The notes: generated by a model not told the origin, from the sequence alone. 64,000 nt of DNA from an uncultured Lachnospiraceae bacterium (GCA_947589305.1 CANQAP010000002.1:124001-188000); one strand, 5' to 3'; shown: positions 1 to 10,915, numbered from the stretch's first letter. A program made the numbers and translations.

Positions 1-2085
1 GGGAAACAGGTACTCGGCTACTTAGGTCCGTTTGCCGAAGCGATTCATCGGGCAAATAAGGTCCGTGATTATGTGCATGCGCTACGTGAGTTTATGAATA
101 CGCTGGACATTCAGAAAAAGCTGGAACGGGCTGCGGATTCCTTTGAATCACAGGGCAATCTTGTACTGGCGCTATCTTATCGTCAGATTTATGATAAATT
201 GTTGGATATCATGGATAAAATGGAGGAAATTTTAGGCGAGGAAGAACTGAAACGCGAAGATTTCCAAACAATCTTGGAGACCGGATTGGATGAGATCCGC
301 TTAGGGGTGATCCCGCCGAGTCTGGATCAAGTGGTGATCGGCGATATAGAAAGAACGCGTCTGAATCATGTGAAGGTATTGTTTGTCGTAGGCGTGAATG
401 ACGGGATTATTCCGCAGATTGTGAAAGGCGGAGGCATCTTTTCGGAAGCGGACAGACGTGTGCTGAGTCAAAATCTGGAACTGGCTCCTGATTCCAGAAT
501 GCGGGTGTTTACCGAACAGTTTTATTTATATCAGAATCTTACGAAAGCTTCACAGGAACTGTATATGACATATCATGTGCAGGATGCGGAAGGCAGCGAA
601 ACGCTTCCGGCATATCTGATCGATCGTTTGTGCAAGCTGTTTTCTGCTTTGCGGATAGAGGACATGACCTCGGACCGGTTGGATTGGAGTGCTTTGGAAA
701 CTGTAAAAGACAGTACGGATTGTCTGTCATATGGTCTCCGGCAGCGACGGGAACTATTACAGGACGAGGCAGATTTGTGGAAAGGGCTGTATCAGTTTTA
801 TCAGGAACACGATCCCCAGATCGTCACTCAGATACGAGACGGATTATCTTACAACAACCTCGGACATACGCTTAGCAAAGAAGCTGCCGCTCGTCTGTAT
901 GGCAGTATTCTGCATTCAAGTGTTTCCCGATTGGAGACGTATAGCAGATGCCCTTATCAGTTCTTTGCGGAATATGGATTGAAACTGAAAAAGAGAGAAA
1001 AAAATGAAGTGACACTGGGTGATATGGGGACGCTGCTGCATCATGTGATGGAAGACGTCTTTTCTAAAGTCGAGACAAGGAAAGCGGAAGAGTGTTTCTT
1101 ATCGGATGAAGGGGAAAATGTCTGGGAAGACATCACGGATGAAACACTGATCCGTCTTGTGGAACAAGCGATACAGGAGTCGGTCATGCAGGATGACGGC
1201 GCCTATCGGTATTCATATGCGAATCAACAGTTATTAAAACGTATGCAGCGGACGGCTGAATATGCGATCGTAGATCTGAAAAACCAGTTGCTGCAAGGAA
1301 AAATGATTCCTTATGAATTTGAAATGACGTTTAATCGGACAGATTCCAAGGAAGAGTGCAGAGATTTGGAAAGCGCGGAATTTCTGTTAGATGACGGTAC
1401 GAAAATGCAGGTGAGCGGCGTGATCGACCGCATGGATATCTGTCAGGATGAAGCACATGTATATGTGAAGGTCATGGACTATAAGAGCAGCAGCAAAGAA
1501 TTGGATGCCGCACAGGTGAGCGCAGGCTTGCAGCTTCAATTATTAGTCTACACCGGCATCGCGATAGAAGTTTTAAAAAAGCGGTTCCCGCATAAAACGA
1601 TCGTGCCGGTGGGGTCTTTCTATTATGGTTTTCGGATCCCGATGGTAGAAAAGACCGGTAAAAATATCACAGATGCCTTAGAGCGTAATATCCGGCGGGC
1701 GACTGCCATGACGGGAATCGTCAATCAAGATGTCTTGGACAGTCCGATCTTAGGAAACCGTGAGATATTGCCGGTAAAGGAAAAGAAAACGGACGGAGAA
1801 GGCACACAGTTCGGAGAGACGGTACTCGACGGCAGACAGTATCAGGCAGCGTTACGGGAAGTCCGGCAAACCGTAGAAACGATCGGAACGGAAATGCTAC
1901 AGGGAAACATTCCGGTTCGTCCGGTGAAAATAGGAAACCGGATTCCTTGTGATTATTGCGATTATAGAGATGTATGTAAATTGGATTGCAGAGACGGAGG
2001 CAATCAGATCTATACCGTTAGTCAGTTGCAGGCGGAAGGAGGAAGGAATCGTGGAGTGGACACAGGATCAGAAGAAAGTGATTGA
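1..2085 (+). CDS. addB: ATP-dependent helicase/nuclease subunit B (5' partial)
   Basis: This is the C-terminal part of AddB, the partner of AddA in double-strand break resection before RecA loading. The frame is open from base 1, so the start lies upstream of the window. A RecB-like nuclease core is visible (D-R-M-D then MDYKSSSKEL). The four cysteines that hold the AddB 4Fe-4S cluster are also present: one in YSRCPYQFF and three in CDYCDYRDVC near the end. The last 35 bases overlap the start of addA, so the two are translationally coupled, as is usual for addBA pairs. Identification rests on the nuclease and Fe-S motifs plus the addA neighbour. Confidence 0.95.
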   Translation, partial: GKQVLGYLGPFAEAIHRANKVRDYVHALREFMNTLDIQKKLERAADSFESQGNLVLALSYRQIYDKLLDIMDKMEEILGEEELKREDFQTILETGLDEIRLGVIPPSLDQVVIGDIERTRLNHVKVLFVVGVNDGIIPQIVKGGGIFSEADRRVLSQNLELAPDSRMRVFTEQFYLYQNLTKASQELYMTYHVQDAEGSETLPAYLIDRLCKLFSALRIEDMTSDRLDWSALETVKDSTDCLSYGLRQRRELLQDEADLWKGLYQFYQEHDPQIVTQIRDGLSYNNLGHTLSKEAAARLYGSILHSSVSRLETYSRCPYQFFAEYGLKLKKREKNEVTLGDMGTLLHHVMEDVFSKVETRKAEECFLSDEGENVWEDITDETLIRLVEQAIQESVMQDDGAYRYSYANQQLLKRMQRTAEYAIVDLKNQLLQGKMIPYEFEMTFNRTDSKEECRDLESAEFLLDDGTKMQVSGVIDRMDICQDEAHVYVKVMDYKSSSKELDAAQVSAGLQLQLLVYTGIAIEVLKKRFPHKTIVPVGSFYYGFRIPMVEKTGKNITDALERNIRRATAMTGIVNQDVLDSPILGNREILPVKEKKTDGEGTQFGETVLDGRQYQAALREVRQTVETIGTEMLQGNIPVRPVKIGNRIPCDYCDYRDVCKLDCRDGGNQIYTVSQLQAEGGRNRGVDTGSEESD

Positions 2086-5000
2086 TATCCGCAAGGGGAC
2101 TTTACTGGTTTCTGCCGCCGCCGGTTCCGGTAAAACCGCCGTTTTGGTACAGAGAATATTAAGCTGGATTGTGGAGGACGGAAAAAATATCGATGAATTC
2201 CTGATCGTGACATATACGCGCGCGGCGGCAGACCAGATGAAACGTAAGATTCGGGAAGCTTTAGAGACCTTTCAGGAACAACAACCGGATAACCAGCATA
2301 TCATTAAGCAATTATCCTTGATCCATCGTGCGAAAATCACAACGATCGATAGTTTTTGCAAGGAAATCGTCAACGAATATTTTCAGGTATTAGAGATTGA
2401 TCCATCCATGCGGATCATGGATGAAACGGAAGGAAAACTGCTTCAGGAAGATGTACTGGAACGGATCTTGGAGCAGGCATATAAAGAAAAAGGGGAGGAA
2501 CTCCTGTCCTTGCATCAGTACATGAATGACATGCGTTCGGATGAAAATATCCGTTCTCTGATAAAGAAAATACAACGCTTGGCGGATAGTTTTCCCGATC
2601 CGGGCGATTGGCTGGAAAGAGCGAGAAACGATGTTCTGGTGTCGGAACCAAAGGCATTGGAGCATCAGCCGTGGATGCGGATGATCGTATCGGATGTCCG
2701 GAGAATGATGGCTGAAGTGGAAGATCTTCCAAGAAGGATTCATGACGGTTATCTGCATTTGGAATCGGATTACCGCCCGAATGCGTATGAAAAGTATCTG
2801 ACATATTTTCAAGAAGAATGCCGGCTCATACAGGAAGTAAAACAAGCCGAGGTTTATACGGATCTCCAAACGGCATTTGATGATTCGCATCGTATTTATA
2901 AACGAATGGTCTTTAGTAAGTCCGGCGTGCCGGAGTTTCATTATCTGACAGATGATTGGGAACGGTATCATGCGGTAAAAAAAGAGGCGGCAAATCTGGT
3001 CAAGACGCCGATAGACGAGATCGTGTCGCAGCAGCGTGGGGTGTCTGCGGTTCTGTTGACGATATTGGATCTGACAGAGATGTTTATTGCGGAATATGCA
3101 AGGGAGAAACAAAAAAAGAACTGTATGGATTTTGGCGATGTCGAACACTATGCCTTGCAGGTATTAACGACATTGACTCCGGAGGGTGAACGGCTCCCGT
3201 CGGAAGCGGCTGAACAGCTTCAACGGCAGTTTGTGGAAATATTGATTGACGAATATCAGGACTCGAATGATCTTCAGGAAGCGATTTTGACGAGTATTGC
3301 AGGAAAAACCGGTGACGACTATAATAACTTGTTTATGGTTGGCGATCTGAAACAGAGTATCTATCAATTCCGGATGGCGAAGCCAAGGTTATTTCAGGAC
3401 AAATATGAGAAGTTTTCGGATGATCTCACTTCCTTGGCAGTCGCAAGGAAAATAGAACTGAAGCAGAATTTTCGAAGCCGCGCGACCGTTTTGGATGCGG
3501 TCAATGCGCTGTTTTATCAGTTGATGACAAAACAGTTCGGAGGGATTGCCTATGATGAACATGTCGCTTTGACTGCAGGGCGGGTATTTCCGCCACAGAG
3601 CGATACCGATTACCGGACCGAGATGATTTTTTTGGATGCGTATTCGACTAAGGAAGGAAATGGAAATGAAGAAACGGCAGATGCGGACCCGGAAGAAAAA
3701 CAGGACGGGGAAGAAAAAATAGCATTTGAGGCACGTTTGACCGCAAAACGCATTCATGAATTATGCGACGGCAGGGAACCGCTTTTGCTTTGGGATGAAA
3801 AGGACCATATGTATCGCCCGTGCAGATACCGGGATATTGTGATTTTGTTTCGCACGGCAAAGGGATGGTCGGAAATCTACAGTCGTGAGTTATCGGATGC
3901 CGGTATTCCGGTATATGCGGAAAGCGGCAGAGGATATTTTGATTCCGTAGAGGTAAAGAATCTGCTGTGTATGCTGGCAGTGATCGATAATGCGAGAGAT
4001 GATATTGCTTTGGCGGGTGCATTGCGGAGTCCGATGGTCGGTATCACTGATGAAGAATTGGCATGGATGCGAAGTGTATGTCGGTACGGTGATTTATGGA
4101 GTGTGCTGCAAACCTGTCTCCAGTTGCCGGAAACGGACGCCGCTATCAAGCAAAAGTTAGTACGGTTGATGGAACGCATTGATATGTGGAAACAGTTGAA
4201 GACTTACAGTACGATCCGGGAATTGATCTGGAGCGTATTGGATACGACGGGATATTATGAATATGTAGGCGCTATGCCGAACGGCGAACGCAGGCGGGCG
4301 AATCTGCTAAAGCTGATCGAAAAAGCGAGTGCATATGAAAAAACAGCATATCGGGGACTGTTTGACTTTTTGCGTTATATAGAGCGGATGAAAGTCACGG
4401 AACAGGACTTTGGAGAGGCTGTAGTATTGGGCGCTAATGACAATGTGGTAAGGGTGATGACGATCCATAAAAGTAAGGGGTTGGAATTTCCGGTCGTCTT
4501 CTTATGTGGATGTGGGAAGCAGTTTAATCAAAAAGATGCGGAAGATACCGTTTTGGTAGATGCGGATTGTTATCTTGGCATCAATTACAAACATCTGGAC
4601 GAACATTATTTTGAGCGTACCGTAAAACGAAACTGTATCGCCAGACATATAAAAGAGGAAAATCTGGCAGAAGAATTGCGGATTTTGTATGTTGCAATGA
4701 CGAGGGCAAAGGAAAAACTGATCATGACAGGATGCGTGGATAAACAAACCGCCGTAAAGAACGAAGAATATCAGTATCTCCTTGCCATGCAGGATGCAGA
4801 TGATCCGGCTGCGGTCCGGTCCGGTGAGGCTGTATCGACAGCTCTGCCCGGTTTGGGGCTGCAGAAAACCGCAAAAGCAAAATCCTATTTTTCATGGCTG
4901 ATATCGTGTCTGTATGCCATGGTTTCCCAAAAGAGGATGCCGGATTGTATGTGTTACAGCATTGTCACACCGGAGGCTCTTGACAGTCAGGTAGTAAAAG

Positions 5001-5782
5001 AGGTTTCCGATCGGATGGTACGCAAGTTACGGTGGGAAGAACGTGTGGCGTTTGAAGGGACGCAGGAGACACGGCAGACAATCTATGAACGGTTTTTTTG
5101 GAACTATCCGCATGCGGCGGCAGCCACAATGAAGGGGAAGTTATCGGTATCGGAAATTAAAAAAATGAGTCAGGCGATAGACGAACCGGAACAGTTTCTT
5201 ACCGCCCGACGCAGCGTAGGCGATAATCCGTCAGGAGCAGCATACGGAACATTCATACATTTGATCATGGAACATGTGTCCTTTGTATCTGCGGGAAATG
5301 AGATACAGTTAGCGGATGAGATGCAGGCGTTTGTGGAGCGGCAGATTCTAAAAGAAGAAGATTTACCGCTCATACCGATCGAAAAAATCGAGCGGATGCT
5401 GCGATCGGAACTGGGAAGACGCATGGCGGCGGCAGAGCAGGCAGGAAAGCTATACCGGGAACGTCAATTCGTCATCGGCATCCCGATGAATCAGATCTAC
5501 ACGGACTCCAAAGAAGAGGATCTGGAATTGGTGCAGGGAATTATAGATGCCTACTTTGAGGAAGACGGCGAGCTGGTGCTGTTGGATTATAAAACGGATC
5601 ACGTGTCCGGGCAGGATGGTGAAATGGAATTGATCGGGAGATATCATACGCAGTTGGACTATTACAAGAAGACGTTGGAACAACTGACCGGAAAAACCGT
5701 CAAAGAGAGTTATTTATATTCCTTTGCCTTAGATCGGGCGATCCGACTGCCGGATTCGGATTTGGCAAATGAAACAAGGTGA
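2051..5782 (+). CDS. addA: ATP-dependent helicase/nuclease subunit A
   Basis: UvrD-type superfamily 1 helicase with a C-terminal nuclease, 1243 residues, a normal AddA length. The Walker A motif GSGKT is at about residues 25-29, the Walker B region with DEYQDSN near residue 400, the helicase motif [14 protein letters not shown] in the second half, and the nuclease motif LLDYKTD near residue 1178. I chose GTG at 2051 because GGAGG lies just upstream and the protein then begins directly before the helicase Q-motif region. A longer frame with an earlier ATG would add about 34 residues with no ribosome binding site. With AddB it forms the Gram-positive counterpart of RecBCD. Confidence 0.95.
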   Translation: MEWTQDQKKVIDIRKGTLLVSAAAGSGKTAVLVQRILSWIVEDGKNIDEFLIVTYTRAAADQMKRKIREALETFQEQQPDNQHIIKQLSLIHRAKITTIDSFCKEIVNEYFQVLEIDPSMRIMDETEGKLLQEDVLERILEQAYKEKGEELLSLHQYMNDMRSDENIRSLIKKIQRLADSFPDPGDWLERARNDVLVSEPKALEHQPWMRMIVSDVRRMMAEVEDLPRRIHDGYLHLESDYRPNAYEKYLTYFQEECRLIQEVKQAEVYTDLQTAFDDSHRIYKRMVFSKSGVPEFHYLTDDWERYHAVKKEAANLVKTPIDEIVSQQRGVSAVLLTILDLTEMFIAEYAREKQKKNCMDFGDVEHYALQVLTTLTPEGERLPSEAAEQLQRQFVEILIDEYQDSNDLQEAILTSIAGKTGDDYNNLFMVGDLKQSIYQFRMAKPRLFQDKYEKFSDDLTSLAVARKIELKQNFRSRATVLDAVNALFYQLMTKQFGGIAYDEHVALTAGRVFPPQSDTDYRTEMIFLDAYSTKEGNGNEETADADPEEKQDGEEKIAFEARLTAKRIHELCDGREPLLLWDEKDHMYRPCRYRDIVILFRTAKGWSEIYSRELSDAGIPVYAESGRGYFDSVEVKNLLCMLAVIDNARDDIALAGALRSPMVGITDEELAWMRSVCRYGDLWSVLQTCLQLPETDAAIKQKLVRLMERIDMWKQLKTYSTIRELIWSVLDTTGYYEYVGAMPNGERRRANLLKLIEKASAYEKTAYRGLFDFLRYIERMKVTEQDFGEAVVLGANDNVVRVMTIHKSKGLEFPVVFLCGCGKQFNQKDAEDTVLVDADCYLGINYKHLDEHYFERTVKRNCIARHIKEENLAEELRILYVAMTRAKEKLIMTGCVDKQTAVKNEEYQYLLAMQDADDPAAVRSGEAVSTALPGLGLQKTAKAKSYFSWLISCLYAMVSQKRMPDCMCYSIVTPEALDSQVVKEVSDRMVRKLRWEERVAFEGTQETRQTIYERFFWNYPHAAAATMKGKLSVSEIKKMSQAIDEPEQFLTARRSVGDNPSGAAYGTFIHLIMEHVSFVSAGNEIQLADEMQAFVERQILKEEDLPLIPIEKIERMLRSELGRRMAAAEQAGKLYRERQFVIGIPMNQIYTDSKEEDLELVQGIIDAYFEEDGELVLLDYKTDHVSGQDGEMELIGRYHTQLDYYKKTLEQLTGKTVKESYLYSFALDRAIRLPDSDLANETR

Positions 5783-5790
5783 GGTATAAT
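5762..5790 (+). promoter_or_regulatory. Promoter for queF-folC
   Basis: TTGGCA and TATAAT are separated by 17 bases inside the last codons of addA. Transcription from it would start near 5797, downstream of an in-frame ATG at 5779, which supports GTG 5821 as the queF start. Confidence 0.7.
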
Positions 5791-5820
5791 CGGGATAGAA
5801 TACAAAGGAGTGTGAAAACA

Positions 5821-6315
5821 GTGAGTAGAGAACAGGATGAATTGGGAAACATATCCCTTTTGGGAAATCAGCATGTGTCATATCCTACGGATTATATGCC
5901 GGAAGTGTTGGAAACATTTCCGAATAAACATCCGGAGTATGACTATTTTGTAAAATTTAATTGCCCGGAATTTACCAGCCTATGTCCGATCACGGGGCAG
6001 CCGGATTTTGCGACGATCACCATCTCATATGTTCCCGATCAGAAAATGGTAGAAAGCAAATCCCTTAAATTGTATCTGTTTAGTTTTCGAAACCACGGAG
6101 ATTTTCACGAGGATTGTGTCAATAAGATCATGAAAGACCTGATTCGCCTGATGGATCCGAAGTACATTGAAGTGTGGGGAAAATTTACACCACGGGGCGG
6201 TATTTCCATTGATCCATACTGTAATTACGGAAAGACAGGAACCCGTTGGGAAATAGTCGCACGGCAGCGACTGGAACAGCATGACCTGTATCCGGAAAAG
6301 ATAGATAATCGATAG
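5821..6315 (+). CDS. queF: NADPH-dependent 7-cyano-7-deazaguanine reductase (QueF)
   Basis: Reduces preQ0 to preQ1 in queuosine biosynthesis. The protein is 164 residues, matching the short unimodular QueF class. The active-site region [14 protein letters not shown] carries the nucleophilic cysteine (about Cys55), and the substrate/NADPH region with the [11 protein letters not shown] stretch follows. I chose GTG 5821, preceded by AAAGGAG; an ATG at 5779 would lie ahead of the predicted transcription start. Other queuosine genes are not in the window. folC follows 8 bases later, so the two are probably cotranscribed. Confidence 0.93.
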   Translation: MSREQDELGNISLLGNQHVSYPTDYMPEVLETFPNKHPEYDYFVKFNCPEFTSLCPITGQPDFATITISYVPDQKMVESKSLKLYLFSFRNHGDFHEDCVNKIMKDLIRLMDPKYIEVWGKFTPRGGISIDPYCNYGKTGTRWEIVARQRLEQHDLYPEKIDNR

Positions 6316-6323
6316 GGGAAGCA

Positions 6324-7673
6324 ATGAAATACGAAGAAGCGGTCACATATCTTTTGGATATCCCGAAGTTTGCTGCCAAGACCGGTCCGGATACGGTCCG
6401 GGAATTTTTAACGGCACTGGGAAATCCCCAAAATAAAATACCGTCCATCCATGTTGCAGGTACGAACGGAAAAGGTTCGACCTGTGCGTTTTTGGCTTCT
6501 GTCTTACGACAGGCAGGTTATCAGACCGGTTTGTTTACTTCGCCGCATCTAGTGAGGATCAATGAACGCTTCCGTCTGAATGAAACATGGATCGGAGATG
6601 AGGATTTTCTGCATATCTTTCTCCGTGTCAAAGAGGTAGTGGATCAGGGCGTCCAACAGGGAATGCCGCATCCTAATTTTTTTGAGTTTCTGTTTTTGAT
6701 GGCAGTCTGCTGGTACGAAGCACAGGAGCCGGATTATGTGATTTACGAAACGGGATTAGGGGGAAGGCTGGATGCGACGAATGTATTGACGCCGTGCCTG
6801 ACGATCCTGACATCGATCGGAATGGATCATATGCAATATCTGGGAAATACGATCGGGGAGATAGCCGCAGAAAAAGCGGGCATCCTGAAACAGGGGGTTC
6901 CTTGTATCTATCTGGCACAAAAGGACGCCGCGGAAGATGTGATCAGAAAACGAGGGGAAGAATTAGGAATTTTATTGATACCGGTCGAAAAAGATAAGAT
7001 TACGATAGACGAATGGAAGGAACAAACGATTGATTTTTCATATCGGAATCGGTATGATAGTACATACAGTCACGGAGCATGTCCGTATCGGTATACAATA
7101 CGGAAAACAGCCGTTTATCAGACGGAAAATGCGGCGTTGGCTATTGAAGCCGGTTATTATCTGCTTTTGCATGAGGAAAGCAAGATGGGAACCCAACCCA
7201 TGTTGCCGCCCGGACAGGTGGCGGACGCGGTACATGCAGGAATCGCCAATATGGTCTGGCAGGGGAGAATGGAGGAACTGGAGCCGGATATCTATGTGGA
7301 TGGCGCGCATAATGAACCGGCGATCCGTGCATTTTGTGATACGGTTTCCAAAATGTACCGGGATAAGAAAATTATTTTATTATTTGCAGTGGCGGGGGAT
7401 AAGCGGTATAATGAAATGATACAAATCCTCTGTGAGGAACTTTCATTTGAAAAAGTGATCGTGACGGCAGTGGAGAGCAGTCGATTTGCTCCTGTAGAAC
7501 AGATAGCGGAAATCTTTCGGAGATATACACATGCTCCGGTTGTCGAAACCCCGGACTGCGGTACGGCGCTTGAGCAGGCACGGATCTGCAGCGCGACAGG
7601 AACTCGTACCTTCTGTGTCGGCTCGTTGTATCTGGTCGGGAGCCTGAAAGCCAAGAAGGAGGAAGAACATTGA
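6324..7673 (+). CDS. folC: Folylpolyglutamate synthase/dihydrofolate synthase
   Basis: Mur-ligase family enzyme of 449 residues that adds glutamate to folates (and in many bacteria to dihydropteroate). The P-loop AGTNGKGST is at about residues 45-53, followed by the family motif TSPHLVRINERF. A second conserved patch ETGLGGRLDATNV marks the Mg2+/ATP site, and DGAHNEPA lies in the C-terminal domain. It lies in an operon with queF and a small downstream gene whose start codon overlaps its stop. Whether it has both activities cannot be told from sequence alone. Confidence 0.94.
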   Translation: MKYEEAVTYLLDIPKFAAKTGPDTVREFLTALGNPQNKIPSIHVAGTNGKGSTCAFLASVLRQAGYQTGLFTSPHLVRINERFRLNETWIGDEDFLHIFLRVKEVVDQGVQQGMPHPNFFEFLFLMAVCWYEAQEPDYVIYETGLGGRLDATNVLTPCLTILTSIGMDHMQYLGNTIGEIAAEKAGILKQGVPCIYLAQKDAAEDVIRKRGEELGILLIPVEKDKITIDEWKEQTIDFSYRNRYDSTYSHGACPYRYTIRKTAVYQTENAALAIEAGYYLLLHEESKMGTQPMLPPGQVADAVHAGIANMVWQGRMEELEPDIYVDGAHNEPAIRAFCDTVSKMYRDKKIILLFAVAGDKRYNEMIQILCEELSFEKVIVTAVESSRFAPVEQIAEIFRRYTHAPVVETPDCGTALEQARICSATGTRTFCVGSLYLVGSLKAKKEEEH

Positions 7674-7825
7674 TTAATTTTGATGAAGAGATAAAAAAAT
7701 TTCAACCGGCGGCAGAGATGAGCCAGTTGGAAGATAACATATACCGAAATGATTTTAATGATGTCGCTGACGTGTTGATCGAGGTTATGCAGCAGGCACA
7801 GCAGCCTCCACAGATGAATGAATAG
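7670..7825 (+). CDS. Small acidic protein overlapping folC
   Basis: A 51-residue frame beginning with TTG (TTGA overlap with the folC stop) and preceded by AAGGAGG at ideal distance. The product begins MINFDEEIKKFQP and ends with a Gln/Pro-rich tail (QQAQQPPQMNE); it is acidic, has no cysteine, no signal and no membrane segment. The good ribosome binding site and stop/start overlap argue for a real, coupled gene. I do not recognise a function. It lies 16 bases before the TPR gene, so it may belong to the same transcript. Confidence 0.6.
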   Translation: MINFDEEIKKFQPAAEMSQLEDNIYRNDFNDVADVLIEVMQQAQQPPQMNE

Positions 7826-7841
7826 ATAGGTGTGAAGAATT

Positions 7842-9299
7842 ATGAATTGTTTACATTGCGGAGCACCGGTACTCATCAATGATGTGTGCAGTGAGTGTGG
7901 ACTAAAACAGGAATACTTGATCAAAGCTTGGAATACCTCCCTCTATTATTATAATATAGGGCTGTCCGACGCCAAGATCCGTAACCTGACGGGAGCGGAA
8001 GAAGCGTTGAAAACCTCCCTGCGATACAATAAAGCGAATGTAGACGCAAGGAATCTTTTAGGATTGGTTTACTATGAGACAGGGCAGGTCATAGAGGCAT
8101 TGGCAGAATGGGTCATCAGTTCCAATTACCAGCCGGAGGAAAATCCCGCCATTCGCTACCTGAAACTGGTGCAGGGCAACCAAAATAAACTAAGCGCATT
8201 TGACCAAGCGGCTAAAAAATACAATCTGACGCTTCATTATGCACAACAGAAAAATTATGATCTGGCGTTGATACAGTTGAAGCGTGTTTTAAATGATAAC
8301 CCACATTTTGTCAAAGCCTATCTAGTGCTTGCGTTGATCTATATCGAGGAAGGAAATACGGAAAAAGCCAAGAAAGCCTTGCAGAGGGTTTTAAAGATTG
8401 ACCGTTATCATCCTATGGCACTCCATTATATGGAGGAATTGACGAAGAATGAAAAACAGTATGCGTCAGGGTCTTCTTGGAATTCCGGTTATGAAGAACC
8501 GGACGGCTTTATGTCTTCGGAAGACGAGCCGGACGAAGAGGAAATGGATGAGGAGGAAACCGCAAAACGTAAGATCCGTGAAATTATCGAACGCGGAGCG
8601 GCTGCCGAGGATATCAATCCGGATCAGAACTTAGAAGTCGGCAGCTATAAAGAAATCAAATATGGCAGACATAATATCTTGTATCTGATCGCCGGTTTGG
8701 TGATCGGTATCGCGGCAATGTTTTTCCTGATCATGCCGGAATGGATAGAACGAAGTGAGGATACCGATCTAAAAGCGGCATACAGTGCAGAACTGTCCGG
8801 TAAAAATGTCACGATCGCCACGCTTCAGGATCATAATGATAAACTTCAGGAAGATATCAATACCTTGACCGCGCAGATGGAGGCGATGGAAGCGGAGAAT
8901 AACGAAGGGGATATCGAAGACGCGATCATGGCAGGCATTCAATCATATATCAGCGGAAACAAGCAGGAAGCGATTACCGCTTTGGGAGCGATTGACTGGA
9001 ACAGCGGTGATTATTCCGAGACCACCAAGACCTGTATTCAGACAGTGGTAACGGGTTGTGAAGAAGAACTGACCTCATGCCGCAGCGCCGGAATGACAGC
9101 ATTCTCATCCGAAGATTATGAGGAAGCGATCAAACAGCTTCGGGTATTCTGTAATCTCAAACCGGATGACGTAGAAGCACGGTATCATTTGGCTCAGGCA
9201 TATGAAAATACAGGCGACATAGAAGCAGCCAGTCAATTATATCACGATATCAATGAACGTTTTCCGGATTCCAATTATGTGACAACAGACTGGCAATAA
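7842..9299 (+). CDS. Zinc-ribbon/TPR membrane protein
   Basis: A 485-residue protein. The N-terminus has a zinc ribbon (Cys3, Cys6, Cys16, Cys19). Tetratricopeptide repeats cover about residues 30-195. An acidic linker (DEPDEEEMDEEE) comes next, then one membrane helix at about 277-300, a short coiled coil (about 310-350) and more TPRs to the end. The layout predicts cytoplasmic and extracytoplasmic TPR domains joined by a single helix, suitable for scaffolding a protein assembly. It lies just ahead of the spoIIA operon but is separated from it by a strong terminator. The function is unknown; TPR repeats alone do not give a role. Confidence 0.75.
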   Translation: MNCLHCGAPVLINDVCSECGLKQEYLIKAWNTSLYYYNIGLSDAKIRNLTGAEEALKTSLRYNKANVDARNLLGLVYYETGQVIEALAEWVISSNYQPEENPAIRYLKLVQGNQNKLSAFDQAAKKYNLTLHYAQQKNYDLALIQLKRVLNDNPHFVKAYLVLALIYIEEGNTEKAKKALQRVLKIDRYHPMALHYMEELTKNEKQYASGSSWNSGYEEPDGFMSSEDEPDEEEMDEEETAKRKIREIIERGAAAEDINPDQNLEVGSYKEIKYGRHNILYLIAGLVIGIAAMFFLIMPEWIERSEDTDLKAAYSAELSGKNVTIATLQDHNDKLQEDINTLTAQMEAMEAENNEGDIEDAIMAGIQSYISGNKQEAITALGAIDWNSGDYSETTKTCIQTVVTGCEEELTSCRSAGMTAFSSEDYEEAIKQLRVFCNLKPDDVEARYHLAQAYENTGDIEAASQLYHDINERFPDSNYVTTDWQ

Positions 9300-9323
9300 A
9301 ATCGGACATGCCGATCAATTAAC

Positions 9324-9355
9324 AAAAGAGAAACTCGTATGAGTTTCTCTTTTTT
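9324..9355 (+). terminator. Rho-independent terminator after the TPR gene
   Basis: Perfect 13-bp stem (AAAAGAGAAACTC / GAGTTTCTCTTTT) with a 4-base loop and a run of T. It separates the folC-TPR transcript from spoIIA. Confidence 0.9.
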
Positions 9356-9383
9356 AAATGCGAACAGGACCTAGGAGGGTATT

Positions 9384-9725
9384 ATGGAATATGAATTGAA
9401 ATTAGAATCGGAATGGCTGTGGATCGGACTTCCGGTCGAGATCGATCATTTTCAGACGGAACAGATCCGTCAGGCGGCGAAGGAAATCATGCAGAAAGGA
9501 TATGTGAAATATGTAGTCTTTGATTTCAGTAAAACGAATCTGATGGATAGTTCCGGTATCGGCTTGATTGCCGGACGTTATCGGGAAATGGCGGTACGGG
9601 GCGGACAAGTTTACGTCAGTAATGTGAGTGACAGAATGAAAAAGGTGCTGATGATTTCCGGATTATACCGCATCGTAACGCCTTGGGAACAGGTGGTCGT
9701 TTCGGAATCCATGAATCATAAATGA
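9384..9725 (+). CDS. spoIIAA: Anti-sigma F factor antagonist SpoIIAA
   Basis: STAS-domain protein of 113 residues that frees sigma F in the forespore when dephosphorylated. The phosphorylation loop NLMDSSGIGLI is present; the second serine (Ser57) corresponds to the SpoIIAA phosphoserine. The AGGAGGG site is 6 bases before the ATG. It is the first gene of the spoIIAA-spoIIAB-sigF operon. I looked for a sigma H promoter upstream but saw none clear enough to call. Confidence 0.93.
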   Translation: MEYELKLESEWLWIGLPVEIDHFQTEQIRQAAKEIMQKGYVKYVVFDFSKTNLMDSSGIGLIAGRYREMAVRGGQVYVSNVSDRMKKVLMISGLYRIVTPWEQVVVSESMNHK

Positions 9726-9753
9726 ATGCAGATATGCGGATAATAAGGAGGAT

Positions 9754-10200
9754 ATGATGGATAATACCAATGAAATGCTATTAGAATTTGATGCAATGGG
9801 GGAAAATGAAGGATTTGCAAGAACCGTGGTTGCCGTTTTCGTATCACGACTGAATCCCACGATAGAGGAATTGGGGGATATTAAAGTGGCGGTATCGGAG
9901 GCAGTGACCAATGCGATCATTCACGGATATGAAAACGGGGCGGGAAAAATCCGCCTGATCGCACGGTTGGACGGTCAAAAACTCACGGTTCAGGTGGAGG
10001 ATCACGGAACGGGGATCGCGGATGTGGTACAGGCAATGGAGCCGTTGTTTACAACAAAGCCGGAACAGGAACGTTCCGGTATGGGATTTTCTTTCATGGA
10101 AGCCTTTACGGACGAATTAAAAGTGGAATCGAAAGAGGGAGAAGGAACGACGGTTACAATGGTAAAAATGATGGGAGTGCGGGATGGACAGGACAATTGA
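9754..10200 (+). CDS. spoIIAB: Anti-sigma F factor SpoIIAB
   Basis: GHKL-type serine kinase of 148 residues that binds and holds sigma F, and phosphorylates SpoIIAA. The N-box SEAVTNAIIHGYEN, the G1 box EDHGTGI and the lid/G2 region RSGMGFSFMEAF are intact. Its 3' end overlaps sigF by 17 bases, giving coupled translation and balanced amounts of anti-sigma and sigma factor. Confidence 0.94.
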   Translation: MMDNTNEMLLEFDAMGENEGFARTVVAVFVSRLNPTIEELGDIKVAVSEAVTNAIIHGYENGAGKIRLIARLDGQKLTVQVEDHGTGIADVVQAMEPLFTTKPEQERSGMGFSFMEAFTDELKVESKEGEGTTVTMVKMMGVRDGQDN

Positions 10201-10915
10201 GTTGATCAAACGTGCGAAGGAAGGTGATCTGGATGCCCGTAATCAAGTGGCGGCAGAGAATCTGGGATTGGTTTGGAGCGTGGTCCGGCGTTTTGCGGGA
10301 CGCGGTCACGATCTGGAAGATCTATATCAGATCGGCTGTATCGGACTTTTAAAATGTATTGATAAATTCGAACTGTCTTATGACGTCAAGTTTTCTACTT
10401 ATGCGGTTCCGATGATCCTTGGGGAAGTCAAACGTTTTTTTCGGGATGACGGTATGGTGAAAGTCAGTCGTTCCCTAAAGGAAATAGCTTATAAGGTTCA
10501 TGCAGCCAGAGAAAAGATGATCAGTGAAAGCGGCATGGAGCCGACATTAGACGAATTGGCGGACAGGCTGGAAATTGAAAAAGAGGATATCGTTATGGCG
10601 TTGGAAGCGAATTCCGAAGTGGAATCCATTTATAAGACGATTTATCAAAATGACGGTAATTCCATTTATCTGATCGATAAATTGGTCAGCAGTGAGGATG
10701 AAAGTCAGAAAGCCGTCAATCAACTGGCTTTGGAAGAACTGATGTCGGATCTGGATGAAAAAGAGCGGAACATTATCACGATGCGGTATTTTGAAGATAA
10801 AACCCAGACAGAGATCGCGAAAATAGTCGGCATTTCGCAGGTTCAGGTATCCCGTATCGAAAAAAAAGTACTTCTGAAAATGAGAGAACAAATGAATCAT
10901 GGAAAAAGTTGTTAA
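10184..10915 (+). CDS. sigF: RNA polymerase sigma-F factor
   Basis: Forespore-specific sigma-70 family factor (SpoIIAC), 243 residues. Region 2 contains the core-binding and -10 recognition segment GRGHDLEDLYQIGCIGL followed by FSTYAVPMILGEVKRFFRDD. Region 4 near the end has the helix-turn-helix TEIAKIVGISQVQVSRIEKK. The ATG lies inside the spoIIAB tail. This is the expected third gene of the spoIIA operon, and the spoVA genes downstream repeat the Bacillus subtilis gene order. Confidence 0.95.
   Translation: MDRTIELIKRAKEGDLDARNQVAAENLGLVWSVVRRFAGRGHDLEDLYQIGCIGLLKCIDKFELSYDVKFSTYAVPMILGEVKRFFRDDGMVKVSRSLKEIAYKVHAAREKMISESGMEPTLDELADRLEIEKEDIVMALEANSEVESIYKTIYQNDGNSIYLIDKLVSSEDESQKAVNQLALEELMSDLDEKERNIITMRYFEDKTQTEIAKIVGISQVQVSRIEKKVLLKMREQMNHGKSC

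Noticed and set aside
2390-3148. Minus-strand frame of 252 codons inside addA
   Set aside because: Composition (rich in F, H, R, Q) and complete overlap with addA mark it as a shadow frame.
7292-7924. Minus-strand frame across folC and the TPR gene start
   Set aside because: It runs through two supported genes and their ribosome binding sites; no protein family features.
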